DNA of 61,170 nt from a virus: positions 1 through 61,170 of IMG/VR virus record IMGVR_UViG_3300028857_000007; one strand, given 5' to 3'. Below, in pieces: positions 11,301-18,601 of the stretch. Made by a program: the position numbers and the translations under genes. The notes under the pieces are model-generated. The model searched no databases and was not told the DNA's origin. It was given only the letters and a program-made list of their open reading frames with translations. Position 1 is the stretch's first letter. Each line of letters begins with the position of its first letter.

Positions 11301-12789
11301 CAAAGTCATGAATAAACTCTACACCCATAAGTTTAAAGTGAAGTTGTTTTAAATCCTCAGCATTTGAAGTATGAGTAATAATACCTTTTCTTGGGAACTT
11401 ATAAAGACCACTAAGATTATCAATTGTTTTAAGCGTTTCTGAGGGACTTTCGTTATGATACTGTTCTCTATTATCAACATAGGTACGTAAGTCGAAATAG
11501 TTCATGTCTATGATAGTTCCATTGGCATTAGTAAGTGTTACTCCTTCATACCAACCGCAAATAGGAAATACTGGTGTCTTATATTGACCATCTATTAAAA
11601 ATGAAACACCCATAGGATAGATTTCATCTTCCATATATTCAAAGTATTTTGCTGTCTGATCATATACTTTATCGAAACGACTTTCATCTTTGATTACAGC
11701 ATGTGGTATGATAAGAGAAGCCATTTCTTTGAGCATAGCATAATCTATTGCCCGGCCTTTCCAATTAGCTCCATAATATCTATCTTCATGTTGAACTTCC
11801 GTTTCAGCAATGTCAAATGCCATATTGTCTTTGAATAGTTCTTCAAAAGTAATATCCTGAACAACATTGTTTCCATTGAATACTACAGTGGCTACACTAT
11901 TGACAATCTTTGTAGACTTACTGATAAGTTGCATTGATTTACTCAAAGTATCTGATGTACCATAATAATGGACAAAACCGACAGAAACCTTTTTATAGTT
12001 TGAGTCGGTATTTGTAATTTGTAATTGTACTTGTTTTGATACTCTTTCTTCGCCAGTATTCAATACTCCCGAAGAGCTATTAAACTCTTTAGAACCACTA
12101 TGGATATAGAATGGACCTACTTCTTTAATGAATGGTGTTGTATTCAATGATTCATCTTCATAGCGAATATAGAAGAAGTAAGTACCAGGCTTCATAGTTC
12201 CATTGTCTTTTACTTGTCCTACAACATCAGGAACATTAGTAATACTCTTCTGATGAACAAACAGAAGTACATCGTCAAGATTAGTATATGAACGAAGTGT
12301 TTTCTTTCCTTGTTGATCAATACCGGTATTGATAATAATGTTTTTATTCAATCCATCACAGATATACAAATCAACAGAACCATCATAACTATTCTTAGCA
12401 ATTATCTCAAGTAACTTTCCTTTGGAGAAACCAAGTACTGATTGATTTATTGATAATGCATCATCAGGGCCATTAGGGATAATAAGAAGTGTTTCTTCTA
12501 CCCATGCAGTACCATCACTACCCTTAAATGAATAGAAATTAATCTTATCAGTATTAGTTGCATGAGTAACAATATAAAGTATTCCATTGAATGATACTGA
12601 ACCAACAGGAACTTCATTTGTAGCAAAAGAAGTAATACTCTTTGTTCCACGAATATTAGTAATTGTATATCCATGTTCATCTTTTGAAACAATACTTCCA
12701 TTGAGCATATAGGTATAACTATTCTGTGGCATTAACGTATTATCAATACCTCTTTTCATACCACCTAGAAACGTATTATTATGTTGCAT
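8371..12789 (-). CDS. Muzzle / tail stabilization protein (1472 aa)
   Basis: The protein begins MQHNNTFLGGMKRGIDNTLM, with an N-terminal region of repeated beta-strand blocks (for example GSVSFNGILYIVTHA) like those of the very long stabilization or muzzle proteins at the tail tip of crAss-like podoviruses. It is rich in Asn, Tyr, Phe and Ser and has no transmembrane segment. It directly follows the tail tubular gene (2 nt gap), as in characterized crassviruses, where the muzzle caps the tail barrel. Length and gene order match the family closely. Assignment rests on gene order and fold-like composition rather than a catalytic motif. Confidence 0.8.
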   Translation of the reverse strand: MQHNNTFLGGMKRGIDNTLMPQNSYTYMLNGSIVSKDEHGYTITNIRGTKSITSFATNEVPVGSVSFNGILYIVTHATNTDKINFYSFKGSDGTAWVEETLLIIPNGPDDALSINQSVLGFSKGKLLEIIAKNSYDGSVDLYICDGLNKNIIINTGIDQQGKKTLRSYTNLDDVLLFVHQKSITNVPDVVGQVKDNGTMKPGTYFFYIRYEDESLNTTPFIKEVGPFYIHSGSKEFNSSSGVLNTGEERVSKQVQLQITNTDSNYKKVSVGFVHYYGTSDTLSKSMQLISKSTKIVNSVATVVFNGNNVVQDITFEELFKDNMAFDIAETEVQHEDRYYGANWKGRAIDYAMLKEMASLIIPHAVIKDESRFDKVYDQTAKYFEYMEDEIYPMGVSFLIDGQYKTPVFPICGWYEGVTLTNANGTIIDMNYFDLRTYVDNREQYHNESPSETLKTIDNLSGLYKFPRKGIITHTSNAEDLKQLHFKLMGVEFIHDFAYDYYQANKDILPNITTMYFVQGKRQANVVCQGYSSAMVEAVGFKNVFECYRGVSPMTWGDREVSQSTKIGTNGVDIAFPFLGGDKKVFPVIKISKSTQGWYIGAWSVTELQVMNKEEILVQEHETDASQKWMYKNKVQANDMWARYYDNRNYFLELKTDKYSVFAPDLLLNKNLVIIGDYYLRPKVKIDVVNQGFNESVAKVNNTSIENKYATHTGWGANFNLFTNQSHAYKDVSNRLIEPSLGYDHHIIQNPVAIKMTPSIVQENQIFSNNGFSSRMKSIIDVFGDEVWDGTNDPSQKVIENYFDQSREQLKDAGILINRTKKTTGDNEVNIRPAMTTGYAVDSAFPFTSAFISPFTSDLSKNSLPVVATNMSMTATSYFGCKTVKVGKYHSEATVFTDDNPDYRNLNNAIVDICKYATIAEYIDSIENSYNILDENYSIIENDNSFFAANNYTAKQLFKGDLFSQKTFMRCVRWNTLPAYTQDWERSWQSGIALNVYLQSFTNSNLRVPTVDDTFYPYVLKNASEASYDSIVQDFIWKNKSNQFFKESWEINGGYNETKGVYTLLPFDDIFTMKSNTAANRIYFSNVHVDGAFVDQYRQLPIGQYQDFNFEGGEIKKLITINSTLFIIQRKNIIQLYGSTKLQSSQDSSDIILGDKTILSSQSRKIADFGTTHKESICSGDKGGYGVDWDNEKIWRLSGASTTSGNVLFGAEDLVTSKQITDIFKLIKGDIKVLPQDLYSEAQTGIISVFDEETKEVLFTFKLGTGKFFTLVFNEKLDIFTGFYSYDTNLYMKLDARLFAFSHGQLASRPNMWEHNVGDFQYFYDNKASDNFELEFIINCSAEKQDASSFEKEFRSHLMVMCPEELENISWQTEYQESSKVSFINAKEFWTNPEYKEHAWEIPIIPSTNKNNFGPLSTQSFNTFEAKSQMRGQWIKVKIIYKGKRVMGNAYRTHIPKYFYLKNVITNFIISYS

Positions 12790-12791
12790 AA

Positions 12792-13433
12792 TTAATGTCT
12801 TTTTGTAATGAATTTGTATTCCGGACTAATAATATAATTATGGATTTCCTCAACGTCATTGTTTGATAAATCTCCCCAACTAACATAAGCTGCTTGAATT
12901 TCGTAATCAGAATCCTGACACATCTGTAACCATCTCCATTGTTGTATACGTGGTGGTATAACACTGGCATCTTCTTCATGCATCTTTTTAATGCAATAAG
13001 CATAACATGCTGTTTCATATCCACGTTTTATCAATGGAAAACCAAGAGTATCTACTGGCAATGAATAGTAATCAATAAAGCACTTCTGAGGTGTTCTAGT
13101 AGTACTGAATTGTATGTACTCTCCTTGATAAGTACTATTCTTTACTTTGTTTCCAGCTTCATCAAATACATTTTCCAATTTAAATACATCTGGCGGTACT
13201 AGAGCGCGATTAGAACGAATGATTAAAGTAGGATCATCATCAGAAGTAGGTTCTCCAATCTGTATTTTTTTATTCAAAATTAATCCTACTGGATCAGTAA
13301 GATATTCTGCAACGACTTCACTACACCATCGCATCACTTGTATCTTACTTATTTGAGTACCTTTTATTGGAAATGCAGACAGCAACCGAACATAAATCTC
13401 GGCTGCTGTAAAATATTTATTATTCGGATTCAT
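12792..13433 (-). CDS. Tail tubular / ring protein (213 aa), T7 gp11 / P22 gp4-like
   Basis: The N-terminus (MNPNNKYFTAAEIYVRLLSA) is a short helical segment, followed by DPVGLILNKKIQ and a beta-rich core ending in a helical region with IPPRIQQWRWLQMCQD. Small proteins of this size just before the muzzle gene are the tail tubular or head-tail ring proteins of crAss-like phages. The gene overlaps the end of a 59-residue gene by 14 nt and is 2 nt from the muzzle gene. Family assignment is by synteny and general pattern. Confidence 0.68.
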   Translation of the reverse strand: MNPNNKYFTAAEIYVRLLSAFPIKGTQISKIQVMRWCSEVVAEYLTDPVGLILNKKIQIGEPTSDDDPTLIIRSNRALVPPDVFKLENVFDEAGNKVKNSTYQGEYIQFSTTRTPQKCFIDYYSLPVDTLGFPLIKRGYETACYAYCIKKMHEEDASVIPPRIQQWRWLQMCQDSDYEIQAAYVSWGDLSNNDVEEIHNYIISPEYKFITKRH

Positions 13434-13599
13434 CTTTATTAGATTTTAATTCTATATGTTGATAAGCAAAAACTCCATGTACATTCCTTGCTGTCTTTAC
13501 ATACAACTCATTTGGTCTGTACTCTTTATTGCTATCCTCTACTACCTCTTTCAGTTTCTGATAGTACTCTTCGTCGTGTGCTTTCGAACGCTTACTCAT
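13420..13599 (-). CDS. Small conserved-position hypothetical protein (59 aa)
   Basis: An ATG at 13599 opens 59 codons ending at a TAA at 13420, giving a charged protein starting MSKRSKAHDEEYYQKLKEVV. It fills exactly the space between the Pro/Gln-rich 118-residue gene (2 nt upstream) and the tail tubular gene (14 nt overlap), which supports it as a real gene. The N-terminal 25 residues are predicted helical and highly charged. Function is unknown; a minor structural or assembly role is possible. Confidence 0.65.
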   Translation of the reverse strand: MSKRSKAHDEEYYQKLKEVVEDSNKEYRPNELYVKTARNVHGVFAYQHIELKSNKDESE

Positions 13600-13601
13600 A
13601 A

Positions 13602-13958
13602 TTATTGTGGCATTGGTACTGCTGCAGGAGCCGCTGGTTGTGCTTGTCCTTGTGATTGTAATTGATCAGTAGCTTGCTGAATCAACTGTTGTGCCTGTTC
13701 TTGTGGAATACCACCTTGTACTAACTGTGCAAGAATATCTTCCGGCTTAGCACCTTGTTGAAGCATTTTGATAATCTCTTGTATCATTTGAGCAGTTTGC
13801 TCTTCTGACATTTGAGGACTAGCCGGTGGTGATGTTTTAGCTGGAACAGATGATTTACCTTGCGCTTGTTGAACTTGTTCTTTAGTATAACCTTTTGCGG
13901 GTGTCGTAGATTTAGCAGAACTAGCTGCAGCATACTTTGTTTTGTCGATTGTTGCCAT
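13602..13958 (-). CDS. Pro/Gln/Ala-rich low-complexity protein (118 aa)
   Basis: Low-complexity flanks (AAPAAVPMPQ at the end; Ser/Thr/Pro/Ala-rich N-terminus) surround a helical centre with repeated small motifs such as EEQTAQMIQEIIKMLQQG and PEDILAQLVQGGIPQEQAQQ. The paired loop-helix motifs at about residues 55-75 and 76-96 look like a duplicated helix-turn unit. It sits between the HU/IHF-like gene and the tail genes, so a minor virion or assembly protein is plausible. No function is recognised. Confidence 0.6.
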   Translation of the reverse strand: MATIDKTKYAAASSAKSTTPAKGYTKEQVQQAQGKSSVPAKTSPPASPQMSEEQTAQMIQEIIKMLQQGAKPEDILAQLVQGGIPQEQAQQLIQQATDQLQSQGQAQPAAPAAVPMPQ

Positions 13959-13960
13959 GA

Positions 13961-14464
13961 TTAAAATTTTATATTATTATCTTCTAATGAGTGTAATTTC
14001 TTCTTATAGAATTTCCCAAATGATGCATAAGGAAAACCATATCTTACTTTATCCTGAGAAAAGAAATAATCGCAATTGATACGAGTATAAAATCCTTTTC
14101 TTTTTGAACGTTCTCTATCTTTTTGTCGACCTTGATATTTAGTACTTGAGGTCATTGTTAGCAAACTTATCAATCCGACTTTATTGATTTTGATTGTATT
14201 TCCCTTAAAGAGTTCTTCAACAATTATAGATATGTATGCAAAGAACACCTTATAGGCCATACCTCTTATAATTTGGCTTTTCGGATGTGTATTGGTAGAA
14301 AAGGTCACGTGAGATAAACGAGGTCTAAAAAGAGTGTCTATGTAAACCGTTTTACGTACACCAAATTTATTATTCTCATTGACTACATCATGATAATCAA
14401 ATTCCTCTTTCCTAAATTCTTTTACCTTTTTATTGATCCGGGTTTTCTTTGAAGATACTTCCAT
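13961..14464 (-). CDS. HU/IHF-like DNA-binding protein (167 aa)
   Basis: The central region has the HU/IHF pattern: a helix (YKVFFAYISIIVEELFKG, about 71-88) followed by beta-strands with NTIKINKVGLISLLTM and a long basic arm (KYQGRQKDRERSKRKG). An N-terminal basic extension of about 60 residues is present. crAss-like phages carry IHF-like genes between capsid and tail genes in this position, which supports the call. It may bind DNA at the packaging or ejection stage. It overlaps the end of the FISUMP gene by 35 nt. A second HU-like gene is at 45780-46097. Confidence 0.6.
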   Translation of the reverse strand: MEVSSKKTRINKKVKEFRKEEFDYHDVVNENNKFGVRKTVYIDTLFRPRLSHVTFSTNTHPKSQIIRGMAYKVFFAYISIIVEELFKGNTIKINKVGLISLLTMTSSTKYQGRQKDRERSKRKGFYTRINCDYFFSQDKVRYGFPYASFGKFYKKKLHSLEDNNIKF

Positions 14465-15413
14465 TGATATCTTTATGTGGATTTATACCATCACGAAACT
14501 GAGCCGCGTAATTCTCTTTCATATCAATACCAAAATGTTCTTTTACCGGTTCGAAAAATTCTGTATGCTTATCTGAATGTGTTCGATATTGATATTCTCC
14601 AAATGGAATATTCTGCTCACGAGTAAATCTTGGTGTTTCAATAACTTTATCTTTTGGGAAAACATAATCAATTCCATTATATGTAATAACAAAATCATCA
14701 GATATAATTTCAATTAATGTAGTTTCATAAACATTATTCTCATCATTATTATACATTGATACTGCCCCAAATAATTCATTTATACTATAGTCTATATCAT
14801 CACCATTGTTATATTTTGTTGTAGATATATTTTGTTGTAACCATACTTGATTACCAATAGTTATTGAATTATATGTATCACCATCAATTATAATATCTCC
14901 TTCATTAATATTATTATCTTTTATTAATCTAATTGATGCTAATGTATTGTAATATGCATTCCAAATTTCAGCAGAATCTTTATTAGATGATAATATTAAT
15001 GCGTCCCCTTGATTATCGGGATTATCATTAGTAGAAGCCCATAATATAGTTCTATACAATATGTCAAAATAAGTATTATTAAATCCTACTCCTGAACCAA
15101 AAGCATTAAAATTAAATGTATTATCACCTGCAATATTCCATTTAGAAATATCATTTGATTTTAAATGTTTTCCAGCTATAAGTAATCCTCCTACATAATT
15201 TATAAGTATAATAAAATCTTCTTTTGTTGGAATATGCCAACCTATTGCGGCAATCCCTCTAGGATCTGTTGCAGCATACCAATTATATAATCTACCATGT
15301 TTAATAACTTTTTGATTTTCTATTTTTGTTGCTTTTCGATAATCTTTCCAAGAAACACCTTCATAGAATAATTCACCATCAACTTCAAACTGTTCTGTAG
15401 TTACTAGATACAT
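14430..15413 (-). CDS. Structural-cluster protein with FISUMP (Fib_succ_major) domain (327 aa)
   Basis: Residues about 41-160 carry the FISUMP signature HGRLYNWYAATDPRG...GWHIPTKEDF, with later Gly/Asn-rich and WAST motifs. Residues about 175-225 then carry the other FISUMP half, IGNQVWLQQNISTTKYNNGD followed by a YNNDE motif. The outer parts (1-35 and 245-327) are unrelated and charged. FISUMP domains occur on surface proteins of Bacteroidota and their phages and are thought to be carbohydrate- or surface-associated. The middle of the gene is visibly more AT-rich than its flanks, suggesting a domain inserted into an older structural protein. Exact role unknown; a virion surface position is inferred. 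Confidence 0.68.
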   Translation of the reverse strand: MYLVTTEQFEVDGELFYEGVSWKDYRKATKIENQKVIKHGRLYNWYAATDPRGIAAIGWHIPTKEDFIILINYVGGLLIAGKHLKSNDISKWNIAGDNTFNFNAFGSGVGFNNTYFDILYRTILWASTNDNPDNQGDALILSSNKDSAEIWNAYYNTLASIRLIKDNNINEGDIIIDGDTYNSITIGNQVWLQQNISTTKYNNGDDIDYSINELFGAVSMYNNDENNVYETTLIEIISDDFVITYNGIDYVFPKDKVIETPRFTREQNIPFGEYQYRTHSDKHTEFFEPVKEHFGIDMKENYAAQFRDGINPHKDINGSIFKENPDQ

Positions 15414-15415
15414 AA

Positions 15416-16075
15416 TTATTGTCCCCCATTATCTTGTTGTTGTTGCTGTTGTTGTGGTTGCTTTACCGGAATATTCTTTGTTTCATCAATACCATTATTA
15501 GCAAAGTCTACTGGCATTCCTAACTTAGCTGCAATATGCTGAAAAGTAATTATCTCTAACTGTCTTTCATTGTTTTCTCCAATAGGATAACTTGATGTTT
15601 CATAACTGTAGTCAGCTAACGAATTTGGAGCTTCTATAACGGCATGTAATTCTATTGCGGACATATTGGGTGCTTTTATCTGTAAGATGTCACCAAGGTT
15701 CGCAAAAGCGGGTTGGTCAATGCCAAAGCGATGTGATTCATAGTTTACCAACTCTTCGAAAGAACAATAATGAAAATCCGGATTCTTTGTACCTATAGGA
15801 CCAAAATAACGAACATTTCTTCTTCCTATTCCTTCCATTAGTTTTGATGGCATAGTAAACTTCTTATAATCGAGATCAAGAGTTTCTACATTACCAGTTA
15901 TCTTTTGAAAGAATGCTGTAAAGACTTCCCCGGAAACATATAAAGAACGACACATTGCCGCTCTTGAAGTATTGATCATTTCTATCAACCATTCATCATG
16001 TACTATCTGGTCGTCCGTAAGATGTGGTTTTAATTGAAGTTTTAAACTTTCAACTATTTTTTCAAGTGTTATCAT
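15416..16075 (-). CDS. Head-tail connector/ring-type structural protein (219 aa)
   Basis: I place the start at MITLEKIVESLKLQL (ATG at 16075). The first in-frame ATG, at 16108, lies inside a strong terminator hairpin and would add only MSTYPFFNISN. The body is mixed alpha/beta. The C-terminus ends in a Pro/Gln tract with eight consecutive Gln encoded by CAA/CAG repeats. It is in the string of small structural genes between capsid and tail genes, where ring or connector proteins are encoded. Function is inferred from position. Confidence 0.6.
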   Translation of the reverse strand: MITLEKIVESLKLQLKPHLTDDQIVHDEWLIEMINTSRAAMCRSLYVSGEVFTAFFQKITGNVETLDLDYKKFTMPSKLMEGIGRRNVRYFGPIGTKNPDFHYCSFEELVNYESHRFGIDQPAFANLGDILQIKAPNMSAIELHAVIEAPNSLADYSYETSSYPIGENNERQLEIITFQHIAAKLGMPVDFANNGIDETKNIPVKQPQQQQQQQDNGGQ

Positions 16076-16087
16076 ATTACTGATATT

Positions 16088-16121
16088 AAAAAAAGGGTAA
16101 GTAGACATATCCTACCTACCC
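16088..16121 (-). terminator. Intrinsic terminator after the 314-aa structural gene
   Basis: On the minus strand GGGTAGGTAG pairs with CTACTTACCC around a 7-nt loop and is followed by seven T. The one imperfect pair is a G-U wobble on the minus strand but an A-C mismatch on the plus strand, so the hairpin belongs to minus-strand RNA. It separates the major-capsid transcript from the connector and tail genes and may act as a partial attenuator. Confidence 0.8.
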
Positions 16122-16147
16122 TTTTTGGATTTAATTGAAACTAATTA

Positions 16148-17092
16148 TTAAGGTGCTGTTTCCAATGCTACTACACGTGCAGTAAGTGCATCTACTGGAG
16201 ATACATTGTATGCAAGGTAATTATCAAATGATTTAGCAGCAACTACAACATCTGCCATAGATGGAACAATACCTGCAGAAGCAACAGCGATATCAGCAAA
16301 CAATACATCATCAGTCAATGCTAATGGCATATAGAAGTTGTAAACTTGTTCGCGTTTTACAAAAGCACTTGCAGATACATTTTCATAACCAAGTGTTTTG
16401 CTGGCAATAGTAATACAACAGTAATCAACACCCTCAGTAGGCATTACAACACGTTGTCCTTCGTTTTCTGCTTTAATCATAAAGATACGACTCAACATAT
16501 CGTTTGTCAATGTATCTTTCTTAGGCTTAGTAGTAAGCACCTGAGTAAAGTTTTCATCGAAAATACGAACAGTAATTGGTTGTCCTTTTTCTTTTGCAGT
16601 AAGAACAAGAGCAGATGTACCGGCAGCACCAGTACGACTAGCTACTACACAAGCACCACTGTTTACAGCATTCGAAGTTCTCATGACATCAGCATTGATT
16701 GCTTCAACAAGACCATCAACAACAGTTTGTTTATCTGTAGTCAAAGTAGCCGTGTTGGTCAACTTATAACCATAAGTATGACTTACTGGAAACTGATGAT
16801 TACCGGCGCCATCATACAATGGTTGACGAGTGATTTCAATTTCAATAATACGTTGATCACCGGTAGTCTTAGCAACAAATGCAGGAGTAAGAGTGATTAC
16901 TGCAGCAGCGCCAACAGCAGATGTTTTCTTTACAATGGTAGTATCTCCATCAAATGGAATATCAATACCATATTTTTTACATACAAGATGTTTAATACCG
17001 GTTACTACATCTCCCTGGTAGTACATACCAAATTCCTTTGGTCCGATAGTATTCAATAGGTAGTCTTGCGCACCTCTTATAAGATTACTCAT
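16148..17092 (-). CDS. Capsid-associated/auxiliary structural protein (314 aa)
   Basis: This Ala/Val/Thr-rich, mainly beta protein has an N-terminal segment MSNLIRGAQDYLLNTIGPKE and alternating strands such as VVKKTSA...AVITLTPAFVA and ALVLTAKEKGQPITVRIFDE. No membrane segment or catalytic motif is seen. It is three genes downstream of the major capsid protein and just before a terminator, so it shares a transcript with capsid genes and is probably abundant. An auxiliary capsid or decoration protein is the likeliest reading; this is inference from position and composition. Confidence 0.58.
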   Translation of the reverse strand: MSNLIRGAQDYLLNTIGPKEFGMYYQGDVVTGIKHLVCKKYGIDIPFDGDTTIVKKTSAVGAAAVITLTPAFVAKTTGDQRIIEIEITRQPLYDGAGNHQFPVSHTYGYKLTNTATLTTDKQTVVDGLVEAINADVMRTSNAVNSGACVVASRTGAAGTSALVLTAKEKGQPITVRIFDENFTQVLTTKPKKDTLTNDMLSRIFMIKAENEGQRVVMPTEGVDYCCITIASKTLGYENVSASAFVKREQVYNFYMPLALTDDVLFADIAVASAGIVPSMADVVVAAKSFDNYLAYNVSPVDALTARVVALETAP

Positions 17093-17104
17093 AATATTTA
17101 ATTA

Positions 17105-17788
17105 TTAATGTTTGAATTTTAATTCATTGTTGAAAGTTTGATATCGACTATCTTGAATACCTTCCAAATACATACGGGATGCCGTAGTGATAATTTCAGA
17201 ACATACTTCACGGTCAAATATACTTTCCTTAGTATTAGTAGTCTCCATTTCAGTAATAACCGGCGGGTTGACAACATAACTTATTCTAAATTTAGGATAA
17301 CCATCACCAATAGTAATATTTGGTACATAAACCAAAACATTTTTTACCGGTTTAGTTTCAACGATATCTTGACTTAAACTGTAATAACAATTAGAAGTCG
17401 TTGGTTTGCTAAATATACCATTCAAAACAGTGGTCAGTTCGTTTGAAGTTAGTGGATTACATTTGGCTTCTTTCAGACCAGATATTTCTGCAGATAATCT
17501 AGCAACCAATCGACAATCTTCCGGTAACACAAATGAATACGCTTTATAACGATCGCTACTGCTTGTTTCCGATAAAGTACCAGTAAATAATTTAGGTCCT
17601 TGCGTAATTGGCAAAAGCTGTATTGCAAACTTTTTATTCAATTCAAAATTATCAATCTTATTTGAAATAACTTCTTCGGTCGCTAAACCTAAAATTACTG
17701 AGAACTCTAATGGTGAAACAGTTCCTACTCGTGACTTCCTTACTATAGCAAGGAAATCTTTATACATATCAATTATTGCTACCGACAT
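17105..17788 (-). CDS. Head-completion/connector-type structural protein (227 aa)
   Basis: It starts MSVAIIDMYKDFLAIVRKSR, a helical segment with a following helix (SPLEFSVILGLATEEVISNK), then beta-rich sequence and a C-terminal helix with EIITTASRMYLEG. The arrangement (N-terminal helices, beta core, C-terminal helix) is common in head-tail adaptor proteins. It is spaced 4 nt from the upstream 260-residue gene and 12 nt from the next. No specific family is recognised with confidence. Confidence 0.55.
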   Translation of the reverse strand: MSVAIIDMYKDFLAIVRKSRVGTVSPLEFSVILGLATEEVISNKIDNFELNKKFAIQLLPITQGPKLFTGTLSETSSSDRYKAYSFVLPEDCRLVARLSAEISGLKEAKCNPLTSNELTTVLNGIFSKPTTSNCYYSLSQDIVETKPVKNVLVYVPNITIGDGYPKFRISYVVNPPVITEMETTNTKESIFDREVCSEIITTASRMYLEGIQDSRYQTFNNELKFKH

Positions 17789-17792
17789 AATA

Positions 17793-18575
17793 CTATTTGT
17801 TACCTTCTGATTTGTCCAACATATCTTTCAATGGGACATACAGACTATTATTTTTATCATCATAAATGAATGCAGCAGCTTCTTTTTCATCAGCTCCAAG
17901 AGTTACTTTGTCATACATGATATATCCATTGGCAACAGCGCGTTGTAAGTACTTCTTAGCAAGAAGTTTTTTGATAAATACAATTTGCTGATTATCGTCA
18001 AGATTTTCAAGATATGCAAGAACATCGGCTGGACGTGTTTCAACTAAACCATATACTCGAGCTTCGGCAATCTTAGTAGAAAGATTTGTTGCATTCTCAC
18101 CAAAGTAAAACAATAAATTGTTCATGTCTGATAATGATAGGTCGATAACCTTTGCTCCGGCCTGTGCTTTTGTCTTTCCATCAACAGCTGCTTTTACAGC
18201 TTCTGCTTCGAAGTTTTGAATATACATTAAGTGTTTTCCAACTACTGCATCTTTACGGGATAATGCTATCTCCGGCATTTCAAGAGCAAGGCAATAAAGC
18301 GCATAATCTCTTGTTGGTAGATAGCTTCCGTTTCTCTTAATCAAAACAAGCGTTTGGTTATGAACGATAGGATAATTTTCATCTTCCTTGATTATCAATT
18401 CTTGTTTTGATAATTCAGTAGGACTCATATTATGTTGCCCAGTTAATAACTTCTTTGTTGCATTATCGGTAATCGGAGTCATTAAAAATGGTTTCTCCTT
18501 ATACTTCTTATTGATCGCATAGATTTTTACTTCTTCGCGTTCTTCGCCTGTTTCATCTTTGGTTATCTTAGCCAT
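17793..18575 (-). CDS. Structural-cluster hypothetical protein (260 aa)
   Basis: This charged alpha/beta protein starts MAKITKDETGEEREEVKIYA. A central helical region (residues about 95-200) includes LALEMPEIALSRKDAVVGKH, and the Ala/Lys-rich C-terminal part ends LKDMLDKSEGNK. It is the first gene after the major capsid protein (26 nt gap) and probably co-transcribed with it. It could be an assembly or head protein. No family was recognised. Confidence 0.55.
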   Translation of the reverse strand: MAKITKDETGEEREEVKIYAINKKYKEKPFLMTPITDNATKKLLTGQHNMSPTELSKQELIIKEDENYPIVHNQTLVLIKRNGSYLPTRDYALYCLALEMPEIALSRKDAVVGKHLMYIQNFEAEAVKAAVDGKTKAQAGAKVIDLSLSDMNNLLFYFGENATNLSTKIAEARVYGLVETRPADVLAYLENLDDNQQIVFIKKLLAKKYLQRAVANGYIMYDKVTLGADEKEAAAFIYDDKNNSLYVPLKDMLDKSEGNK

Positions 18576-18601
18576 TATCTATAATTTTTAAAAGGAATGA
18601 A

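Noticed and set aside
15416-15470. CAA/CAG microsatellite as a phase-variable switch
   Set aside because: The tract is trinucleotide, so length changes keep the frame; it only encodes a poly-Gln tail.
16346-17059. 237-codon open frame on the plus strand
   Set aside because: It lies antisense inside the 314-residue structural gene, and its Ser/Thr/Cys-rich composition is that expected of a shadow frame.
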